From an uncultured Lachnospiraceae bacterium (lineage in GTDB: Bacteria; Bacillota; Clostridia; Lachnospirales; Lachnospiraceae), in NCBI GenBank assembly GCA_900320485.1, contig ONSO01000004.1:1-41878 (forward strand): a stretch of 41,878 nt of DNA. Direction: 5' to 3'. The notes under the pieces are model-generated. The model was given only the letters and a program-made list of their open reading frames with translations. It did not search any database and was not told where the DNA came from. The translations under genes were made by a program, and so were the position numbers. Within the stretch, counting starts at the first letter, position 1. The number at the start of each line of letters is the position of its first letter. Positions 15,296 through 23,200 of the stretch are shown piece by piece.

Positions 15296-15787
15296 TTAAC
15301 TTTCTCTTGGTTTTTCTACATTTGAACCAACTGACAAATCCATAAGGTGATAAGCTGAATCATTGTCGTTTATGTCGTTAAAGTCCACCGTAATTCCGTA
15401 ATCCTTTGATACCGCCCATGCGCGTTCCCCAAATCCATACACGTAATGCAAGCAGGGATATCCGTATTTTTCCAGTTCCTTTCCCTTTCTTTGGCCAATC
15501 TTTTCCTGATAAAAATATGCCCTTTCGACGATTTTCTTGATGGTAGTTCCGCTCTCTACGGTCTTTTCCGTCAGCTTGCTGCCCTTCGCCGTATAGAACT
15601 TATCCGTCCAGGTACCGTTCTCATAAGTCCCAACGTAGTATTCTGCCTTCTTTCCGTTATGATCCACGTAATACCAATACTTGTTTCCCTGGCCTCCAAT
15701 ACTGTGATCCACGTTACCCTTAAATCCAATGACAAATTCGAATCCGTCATTCTCCTTCACTAGGTTCATAAACATTTCCGCATTCAC
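15296..15787 (-). CDS. Cytoplasmic protein of unknown function, GTG start
   Basis: The 163-residue frame starts at GTG 15787 (NAEMFMNLVKENDGF follows), with AAGGGGGG about 11 nt upstream. It is Lys/Tyr-rich and soluble: GNKYWYYVDHNGKKAEYYVG, then KGSKLTEKTVESGTTIKKIV. It lacks a signal peptide although its operon neighbours are lipoproteins. Possibly a cytosolic partner of the secreted set, or a decayed longer gene. Family unknown. Confidence 0.5.
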   Translation of the reverse strand: MNAEMFMNLVKENDGFEFVIGFKGNVDHSIGGQGNKYWYYVDHNGKKAEYYVGTYENGTWTDKFYTAKGSKLTEKTVESGTTIKKIVERAYFYQEKIGQRKGKELEKYGYPCLHYVYGFGERAWAVSKDYGITVDFNDINDNDSAYHLMDLSVGSNVEKPRES

Positions 15788-15822
15788 GTGCCGGTGTTCC
15801 CCCCTTCCCGTCAGCTGAGCCG

Positions 15823-16029
15823 CTAGCGTGCGCCTGCTTCCTCGTAATCCTTAAGGTTGTATCCCAGTTCCCTTGTTGCTTTTTCCAGTTGTGCCGCGTA
15901 AAGACTGGCCGCCTTCTCCAACTCTGCATAGACGCTTTTCGTCTCTTTTACGCCCGTCTCTGCATTTTCGGAAGTCTGTCTCACCCTTTTCGTTGCGGTT
16001 TTTCTGAAGATGTTTGAGAAAATAACCAT
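15823..16029 (-). CDS. Small coiled-coil protein
   Basis: 68 residues, positively charged at the N-terminus (MVIFSNIFRKTATKRVRQ), then a charged amphipathic helix (ETKSVYAELEKAASLYAAQL) likely to coil. GGAGGAAGG lies just before the ATG. It is the first gene after the terminator that follows the response regulator gene, so it leads the lipoprotein series. Confidence 0.55.
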   Translation of the reverse strand: MVIFSNIFRKTATKRVRQTSENAETGVKETKSVYAELEKAASLYAAQLEKATRELGYNLKDYEEAGAR

Positions 16030-16083
16030 ACCCTTCCTCCCTTCTTCACCCTCACGCCATCATCATCCCACGAACGGCATAAA

Positions 16084-16123
16084 AAAAATAGTGCCATTGG
16101 TCATTCCATTCGGCACTATTTTT
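16084..16123. terminator. Strong terminator between response regulator and lipoprotein genes
   Basis: AATAGTGCC ... GGCACTATT with eight T on the minus strand. Only ~55 bp separates it from the next gene and I see no promoter there, so downstream expression may depend on readthrough or antitermination. Confidence 0.8.
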
Positions 16124-16155
16124 CGATTTTGAATTATTTAGCGAATGACGTCCGC

Positions 16156-16791
16156 TTATTCCTCGTCCGCGAGGTTGTTTTTGTACGCGTATCTTGTAAG
16201 GTCTGCCCGGCTGACGCAGAAGGTTTTGCTGAGCAACATGGACACGATGTTCTTCACCGTGCCTGGCTGAAGGGACAGGACCCCGGCGATCTCTTTGTTG
16301 GTATACCCCTTACATACCAGCTTTAAGACGGTCAGTTCCCTTTCGTTAAATTCTCCCGCAGTCAGTGTTTCCTCTTTTTGCCGCAGGTGCTTCATGGCCT
16401 CGGCATCCATGACGCTCACGCCGTCCACGACGGAGTGCAGGGAGGACCTAAGCTGCTCCGGATCCAATACCTTCAAAAGGAACCCGTCGCACCCGGCATT
16501 CAAGGCATTTTCAACGGTCTCGTGATCATCAAAGGTTGTAAGCGCCACGATCTTCACCTCCGGGTGTTTTTCCTTAAGGATCCTTGTCGCTTCCGCGCCG
16601 CTTAGAACCGGCATCTGCATGTCCATCAATATGATGTCCGGCAAGCTTTTTTCACACGCTTCGATGGTATCTTTTCCGTTCACGCAGGTCGCGATCACCT
16701 CAAATTCTTCCCAGGAAGAAATCTGCATGTTGAGTCCTGACAGTAATATCTTATGATCATCCGCAAGAATTACCTTAATCTTCTCCTTCAT
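16156..16791 (-). CDS. NarL/FixJ-type response regulator
   Basis: 211 residues from ATG 16791 (GGAGGGG upstream; overlaps the kinase gene by 17 bp). The receiver domain has the acidic pair D11/D12, phospho-acceptor D57 in ILMDMQMP, and the conserved Thr and Lys (ALTTFDD, FLLKV). The output is a LuxR-type helix-turn-helix (FNERELTVLKLVCKGYTNKE, then GTVKNIVSMLLSK). It is the output of the two-component system and probably regulates the lipoprotein genes that follow it, though this is inferred from position. Confidence 0.9.
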   Translation of the reverse strand: MKEKIKVILADDHKILLSGLNMQISSWEEFEVIATCVNGKDTIEACEKSLPDIILMDMQMPVLSGAEATRILKEKHPEVKIVALTTFDDHETVENALNAGCDGFLLKVLDPEQLRSSLHSVVDGVSVMDAEAMKHLRQKEETLTAGEFNERELTVLKLVCKGYTNKEIAGVLSLQPGTVKNIVSMLLSKTFCVSRADLTRYAYKNNLADEE

Positions 16792-17734
16792 GTCCCCTCC
16801 AAATAACAACGATTCCAAAACCTTTTCCTTCCTCCGTAAGGAACCGTATTTCTCCGTCGGAAGCCCTGACATATTCCTCCATGGCCATCAGGCCAAACCC
16901 TTTTTCCAGCGGACCGCGAAAACTTCCGTTGTCCCTGATTGTCAGGGTAAAGCTGCCTTCGCTCCCCGTCAGACTTATGTCCATGGCATCCCCAAGGGAA
17001 TGCTCCATGGTATTGTGATAGGCTTCCTTCAGGAGTCTCGAAACCGCCTCATATTTTTCTTTCATAAAGGCCGGCTCTTCGCCTTCACAAGTGACATGAT
17101 TCTCGATCGAGCCGCGCCGGAAGAAGGTTTCCGCAAGCTCTTTTAGGGAGGAATAATTTTCCATTTCTCCTCCTGCCGAAGCCTTCCTGCAAATATGAAT
17201 GCCTTCCTCTATCAGCTCCCTGTATGCCTGTATATCCTTATCCATCAGCTGAAGACACATCTGACAGATGGTATGTATCTCCGTCACTGCATGTCCCGAA
17301 TCATCATGAATGGACCTGGCAATGCGCAGCTGCTCTGCATAATCGGAAAGGTTTTTCACTTCCAGGGCATACTCCGCCAGCTTCCTATTCGCGTCACTCT
17401 TTGCCTTCGTCAGTGCACGAAGCTCCCTTCCCCTGTCCTCGTTCTGGCGCTCCAGTATGACTTCCTCCGTGACGTCAGTAAAGATCACAGTGTATCCGAT
17501 GGTCTGTTTCCCGCTGCTTACGGAGGAAACGACACGGCTGTATATGTAATCTCCAATCTCGACATTGCTCTCTTTTTGCGTAAACATGTCGGGGATCAGT
17601 TTCGTCAGGCGAAGACCCTTCTTAAGGCCCGTTATCTTGTCATTTCTGTTGAAATCAAGCACATATCCATACGCATCCGTTATGACGGCAGTGTCCGGCA
17701 TCTGTCTGAAAAGAATGTCCAGATTCTTCATCAT
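16775..17734 (-). CDS. Soluble PAS histidine kinase (HisKA_3 type)
   Basis: 319 residues with no membrane segment. A PAS-like region (residues ~12-95, FTDVTEEV at its end) leads through a coiled linker to the dimerisation box LRIARSIHDDSGHAVTEI, with phospho-accepting His at 143. The ATPase domain has EAYHNTMEH (N box) and DNGSFRGPLEKGFGLMAM (G boxes). It starts at ATG 17734, 4 bp overlapping the preceding gene, with AAGGAGG. As it has no membrane sensor it probably works with the 7TM protein encoded just before it. Confidence 0.85.
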   Translation of the reverse strand: MMKNLDILFRQMPDTAVITDAYGYVLDFNRNDKITGLKKGLRLTKLIPDMFTQKESNVEIGDYIYSRVVSSVSSGKQTIGYTVIFTDVTEEVILERQNEDRGRELRALTKAKSDANRKLAEYALEVKNLSDYAEQLRIARSIHDDSGHAVTEIHTICQMCLQLMDKDIQAYRELIEEGIHICRKASAGGEMENYSSLKELAETFFRRGSIENHVTCEGEEPAFMKEKYEAVSRLLKEAYHNTMEHSLGDAMDISLTGSEGSFTLTIRDNGSFRGPLEKGFGLMAMEEYVRASDGEIRFLTEEGKGFGIVVIWRGHEGED

Positions 17735-18999
17735 GCGTCCTCCTTTAGCAGTGCCACTGCCTCCCGAATGCTTCGGATCGTTTTCTCAGAGATGAGAAGA
17801 TTCTCTCCCATCAAGTCTTTCGGATTGGCGCCCTGTTCCAGTGATCGCCGCAGGTTCTCTTCCATCCTTACAAACGCTTCCCTGGACTGCTCCTGCGCTA
17901 GCGCGAACCTCTCCCACTTCTCCTTTAGGTTTGGAATCTCATATAGGAAATCTAAATAAGCATCTATGTTCCTCTTCTTTCCTTCCAGCTCCTTAAGAAG
18001 CTCCGTGCTTTCCCTGATCTGGGAAAGAAGGGCTTCCTGCTTTTTCTTTATCTCGGTGATGTCCGTTGCGGTAACAAGCAATTCCTGCCCGACAGTCGAA
18101 ACGGTCCCCTTTAGGTATTTCCCGTCATACTTCCCTGCAAACTGTTTTGCGTCTCCGTTCAGGACGAAAATGATCTCACTAATCGCCTTGGAATACTGTT
18201 CCTTTGCCGCCCTATTGGAATATTTGATGGTCCCCTTATCCGGATCATAGGTAAACAGGATGTTACCCGTCTGCTCCAGTGCCTGTTCCATGGACGCAGG
18301 CAGGATGCTGACATATTTATTCTTAAAGACCATGGAATAAAGGCAGAGAATACAAACCGTCATGACAAGCGGATTTAAATCAATCAGAGTAAAGCCCGTC
18401 AGGGAACGGACCAAATTGGTAATGCCCGGCAGGAGAGGATACATGGAAAAAATTAGCGCCCGCTTCAGCTTATCCTCTCCAAATTTTATAATGTGAACAA
18501 GCGATATAATCCAACCGGCCAGAAGCATTCCATACACGATCAGCACACAGGGTGCAAACACTTTCCCGTGGATCACGGGTTCCTCCAAGATCAGCTGCTC
18601 ATAAAACTGGTGATGCAGGGGATCCGTAAAGATTATCATAACAACTGCCAAAGAGATTACATAGACAAATGCTCTAAATGCCTTGTTTTCAACAACTCTC
18701 TCGTTTCCTGCGACATACAGATTCCAGATCAAAAAAGCCATGGTGGCCAGCATGGTAGATGTCAGCTGATAATAAACACCAAAAGCAAAAACGGCATTAT
18801 ACCTCCAAAACAAGCGTAATACGGTTTCCGTAAAACTGCCAAACACGATCCCCCAAAGGCCAAAGACAAGAACAACAAACCATCTGGACACGGGAGACGG
18901 CGTGCGCCATTTGATCAGTCGCGCAATAAACCATAAATGGGCAGGAAGATAGATTGCCTGCATGACAAAATCGACGATATGAAATGCTGTCTGGATCAT
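17731..18999 (-). CDS. 7TM-PAS sensor without kinase domain
   Basis: Started at ATG 18999 (GGAAGGGGAGGGGG upstream). Seven membrane helices fill residues ~5-230, including FTDPLHHQFY between helices 4 and 5, a mark of the HisK_N_7TM sensor region. A PAS domain follows (about residues 240-320, ending TATDITEIKK), then a long coiled coil to residue 422. No His box or ATPase domain is present, yet the next gene is a soluble PAS kinase. In relatives these parts are usually one protein, so this may be a natural split sensor kinase. Confidence 0.75.
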   Translation of the reverse strand: MIQTAFHIVDFVMQAIYLPAHLWFIARLIKWRTPSPVSRWFVVLVFGLWGIVFGSFTETVLRLFWRYNAVFAFGVYYQLTSTMLATMAFLIWNLYVAGNERVVENKAFRAFVYVISLAVVMIIFTDPLHHQFYEQLILEEPVIHGKVFAPCVLIVYGMLLAGWIISLVHIIKFGEDKLKRALIFSMYPLLPGITNLVRSLTGFTLIDLNPLVMTVCILCLYSMVFKNKYVSILPASMEQALEQTGNILFTYDPDKGTIKYSNRAAKEQYSKAISEIIFVLNGDAKQFAGKYDGKYLKGTVSTVGQELLVTATDITEIKKKQEALLSQIRESTELLKELEGKKRNIDAYLDFLYEIPNLKEKWERFALAQEQSREAFVRMEENLRRSLEQGANPKDLMGENLLISEKTIRSIREAVALLKEDA

Positions 19000-19300
19000 A
19001 GGATTCCCCCTCCCCTTCCGACTCAAAGCATATAAAACCACAGCCTCCTACGCCGGGTTCCTGTCATGCCCGTCAGCTCTTCCGTCGCTCTGATTACGCA
19101 CTTTTTTATTATTCTTAAATACTACTCTAACAGAAACTTATCATATTTACAATGCAAATCAAAGTCGAGTTTTTTCCAGTCCCGCATGCCTTCCTCCATG
19201 CGGTCAAATCCGCTTCCCCTTGACTCACAAATATGGACCAAGCGAAGGAAATTCGCCATTTTTTCATTTCTCGCATGCAGAGCGGTATCAATGATCCGAT

Positions 19301-19504
19301 CAATACTGTGAAGATTGTGAGATCACCTATCATTCTTCCCATAAATTCCGCTTCTACGGCATTACCAGAATGTATGAGCTCGGCATCAGCGAGGACAGCA
19401 TCCAATATACCGCCGGACACACCACTTTGGAAATGACAAGGCATTATGCCAAGTCCCGTTCCAAGAATAAGATGGTCTGCCGCGAGGTCATGGCTGCCAT
19501 TTAA
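19301..19504 (+). pseudogene. Tyrosine recombinase (integrase) C-terminal remnant
   Basis: The open stretch ending TAA at 19504 contains the catalytic core of a phage-type integrase: HKFRFYGITRMYELG (H-x-x-R box), then YTAGHTTLEMTRHYAKS (His and nucleophile Tyr), ending VCREVMAAI. An in-frame stop lies just upstream and the N-terminal three quarters are missing. It points at the adjacent arm sites and tRNA-Gly 3' end, as an integrase lies beside its attachment site. The rest of 19000-19300 shows nothing clear. Confidence 0.8.
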
Positions 19505-19518
19505 TGGATTATTGAGTA

Positions 19519-19610
19519 AGTCACGCACATGTCACGCGAAGTCACGCAACAAAAAATGCCAGAAAACGCATTGTTTACGGGCATAAAAAAGCGGGTGATG
19601 GGAATCGAAC
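19519..19610. other. tRNA-Gly integration scar A (arm sites, hairpin, tRNA 3' end)
   Basis: Three GTCACGC-type repeats (19520-19549) lead to a hairpin TGCCAG..ACGGGCA (19557-19583). Then comes GCGGGTGATGGGAATCGAAC (19591-19610), the exact reverse complement of the 3' end of the intact tRNA-Gly at 33500-33571. This is the expected structure of one end of an element integrated in tRNA-Gly. The 19611-19780 stretch beyond shows nothing else I recognise. Confidence 0.75.
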
Positions 19611-19781
19611 TATTGCCCGCACCCTGAAAACCCTTATGGAACGGAGGATTGCGGCATCGGCAAATCAGGGGTCAACCCCTAGGTCAACCCCTGCGAAGTG
19701 AAAAATGCGCACAAATATCTATCCGCTTCCATGCATCTGCTATTTTCCCGTCAGAATACCAAAATGACTATTGACAGATAA

Positions 19782-20006
19782 TCAGGTTAGCATTAAATCC
19801 ACCTTACCTATCAAAAAATCAATTATGTTCAAATGAACGATTCCGTCGTGACTCATGTCAATTTTATCCAGTGACAAAACATATTTGGGAGAAGCATGAT
19901 TAATCATTTGAACATCTGCACCATTACCACTTTTCATTAAATGATACAGACATACGTATACTCTTTCTATGTCGCTAAGATAATTCGTCAGGGCTTTGGA
20001 ACTCCA
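19782..20006 (-). pseudogene. 5'-truncated gene fragment
   Basis: A clean 74-codon open stretch with protein-like content (KALTNYLSDIERVYVCLYHL; MINHASPKYVLSLDKIDMSH; IVHLNIIDFLIGKVDLMLT) ending at TGA 19782-19784. It has no start codon; the frame is closed upstream by TAA at the edge of the direct repeat (20014). I take it as a gene cut off when the repeat-bearing element inserted. Family unknown. Confidence 0.45.
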
Positions 20007-20013
20007 CCATTAC

Positions 20014-20225
20014 ACAAATCCCCGCAAACAGGCCACTTTGACCAAGTTTAGAAACACTTTTTGTGCCAAGTCGACTAAATAATGTGGTAGAATTTAAAAG
20101 TAAAAAGCCCAAGAACCGCGAATTCTCAGGCTTCTAAGTAAATACTAACAGTGCTGGCAGCCGGACTTGAAGGCTGGAATCAGACTAAGAAACCAATAGA
20201 ATAAGGAGGTTTGGAGCACCGACTA
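20014..20225. repeat. Direct repeat, copy 2, with tRNA-Thr 3' end
   Basis: Same orientation and order as 9437-9660: ACAAATCCCCGCAAACAGGCC, GTCGAC motif, minus-strand terminator AAAAAGCCC..GGCTT (20102-20133), then GTGCTGGCAGCCGGACTTGAA (20151-20171) and ATAAGGAGG. The 10.6 kb between the copies may be an island or the product of successive insertions. The ~55 bp up to the next gene are empty. Confidence 0.65.
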
Positions 20226-20281
20226 CTTCAAATCCACCTGCTGGTCGACCTTTTTAGCATTTTCAGCATGCACTGTAAATA

Positions 20282-23200
20282 CTATTTTAATCTCAACTCC
20301 AATATCCTGATCTTTCCGTCTGCATCATAATCAAAATATATCTCCACTTCACCCCATTTATCTTCTTTGGAATATCCTTGGATGCCCTGCAGCGCCATAA
20401 GGCAAGGGCGCCCATCCAACTCAGTCAGATGAATTTCCCAAATACCCCAATCCATGATGCCGCCGATTTCTGCTCCTGCTTTCGTTTTTTCCACTTCTGT
20501 CTCATAGTAGTGCGCCATGCTTTCGTTAAATGAGTCACCCGTTTGCTCCGCCAGCCTTTTCAATTCATCATATTTCGGTTTTACGCTAAAGGAGATTGTT
20601 TTCTCGTATCCGTCACAACCGAGAAGAATCTCAAAAGGATCCGTTCCGTGGGTAAGCTTCAGCGGCAACGACTGGCAGGTTTCCAGTTCCTTCCAGCTGT
20701 CACCCGCCTTCTTGATCACGGCGAACTCTTCAAGCGGCATGGAATTAACAGAGGGTTCCATGGCGAGCACGATTTCCTTCTCTCCGTCACCATCCAAATC
20801 CACAAAATCGTAGTCTCCCCATCCTATGCCTATGTCCTCCTCATGGTCATACACAACCCCTTGTCTAAACAGATACAAAGACAATCGGTTGCAAACTCCG
20901 TCATGAAAGAAAGAAATCAAATAATCGTCCCAGCCGTCTTCATTTAAATCCTCTATTTTGCTCCACTTCGATCCCATGCAAAGAAAACTAGGATATACAT
21001 AATGATACTTACCAAGCAAAGCTTCCCATTCTTTTTCCGTTATTTTCTTGGTACCATTTTGATCGGTATACGAGATCACCTTCGTTCCGTCGTTTTGAAT
21101 CTCCCACTCGGTCTTTTCCGTGCAAACCAACTGCGTTCCGTCATACTGATAATATTCGCGAAGGCCGTCAAATGCCGAGCTTTCTGCCTCTCGCACAATG
21201 ATACCCTCTTTCGTCAAATAATATCTGTTTCTGGCCCATCCTGACAACAGATGCACCACCTGATGATCACGATAGGTATACATGTCATAAATGACGCCGT
21301 TGTATGATCCATTTGGATCAGGATCATTCTCTCCCAAGAGAAGCTCCTCCACGCCATCTCCGTCAATGTCCTGCATCAAATATCCAATGTTTTGCCATGC
21401 AATTTCGCCACTCCCGTCAAAGAGCCACCTTATTTCCAGGCTAAAAAGATCCTTTCCATCGGCATCCTGATATGCCATAGCATTCTCAGCAGTTGCCTGC
21501 GGATCGTAAATTGCCTCTTCCGCAAGGTGGATCAAACCATAATATGCGCTAAGCATTTCCTGGCGGTCTGGAACAGTGTTTTCCATGCTTTGATCCTGTA
21601 TGTTTTGCACTATCCCCGTTCGCAGTGTTTCAATGCTATCCGGCGTCAATATCGTGGTGTATGGCATGATCACCTTATACCCACCAAGCTCTCCTGACAA
21701 AATTGCCTCATACTCCTCCTTGGAAATAATCTGATCTGCATGAGGCAGCTTACGATAATATACTTCCTTCTCGTTTTCACCAGATCTTAATATCGTACCT
21801 GTCAGCCATTCTTCCACTTCCATGGCAGTACCATTCTTCGGAAGCCGCCAAAATCTTGCATTTGTGCCCTCCGACCCAATCCATGCCGTGCAATCCCTGA
21901 TCGCACCGTTTTCACATACCTCCCTCGATCCGTCCCGATATCCCCCATGCTGTTCCGTCAGAAGATAGGCTACGCCGTCCTTCCAAGTATAAACGTCACT
22001 AAAAACCAGATAGGGATCATGTTTACAGCCGATTAGAAATTCCTCCGTGCCATCGCCATTGAGATCAATCAGGGAATAAACGGGCGTCTCAAATTCATTT
22101 CGTGCTACGTCCAAAAACCAGTTATTGACATAGGTATCCCCTAGTTCATCCAATACTTCATCACTTACTTTTTCGCCCTGTCGCACCGCAAGCATCGCGT
22201 CATAATATGTCTTTGCAATCTCCGAATAGGCTTCCTGCGCAGTAGCTCCAAAGTAATTCTTATACTTCCTTTCAGAGTAAGGAACCAATTCCTGATAACG
22301 CCATCCGCCTTCGCCTACCGGCAGAGACATGATGGAATCAAATAACATCATCAACGCTTGGATCTTACCGTCCCCGTCATACCGGAACCAAAGTTTGATT
22401 CTGCCCCAATCGTCCTGCTCATCCATTCCTATGATGCCATATGTCGCCACGAGGCATGGCAGGCCATCATAATAATCGGGAACAACCTCCTTAAGTCCCC
22501 AGCGGTTCACGCTGCCGCATTCTTTCCCAGCAAGCTCTTCCCAAGGCGTCTGCAGGATCTCTTTATACTCAGCAAGATACTTTTGTAAGGTCCTTTTTTC
22601 GTCCACCGTACATTCATTGGAGGCAATCCTTTTTTCCATGCCCTTGCAGTAATCTTCTAAAGAAAAATCACAGTAGGATCTGAATCCCTTTAGGGTAATC
22701 TCTGCAATGCCTTGATTCTTTTTATAGGTTACATGAATGGGAAAAGAATTCTCGCTCTCCGGATAGGCATGTCTTTCCTCCAACGCCTTCCATTCTCCTA
22801 TGTTTGTCTTCTTAAGAACCATGTAGACGTTTTCAACATCTTTAGCATCTCCATTCCACAGGGAAAGGAACAATTCCTGAACGCCATCCCCGTCAAAGTC
22901 CGAATAACGCCAGCTTAAAACGTCAATAATATCCTTGCGTAACTCATAAATGCATTCCCCGTTCCAATAGACCTTTAATATGTTTTGAAGAGTTGAGTCG
23001 TAGGAATAACGGCACGCCACATATTCATAGATGCCATTTTCATCCAAATCACCTAAGCCAAAATTCCACCCTGTCACACCGACACCGATTTTTCTCCCAA
23101 CGCCAAAATCCCATGTCGTTTTCCACTCTCCCTGATCATAATAAACATACGCCTGAACTGCGAGAGTCGAGTTTTCGCCTTCATGATAGGAATTCATCAC

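Noticed and set aside
16800-17959. Long plus-strand frames opposite the two-component genes
   Set aside because: They are antisense shadows of the kinase and sensor genes, without ribosome sites or recognisable domains.
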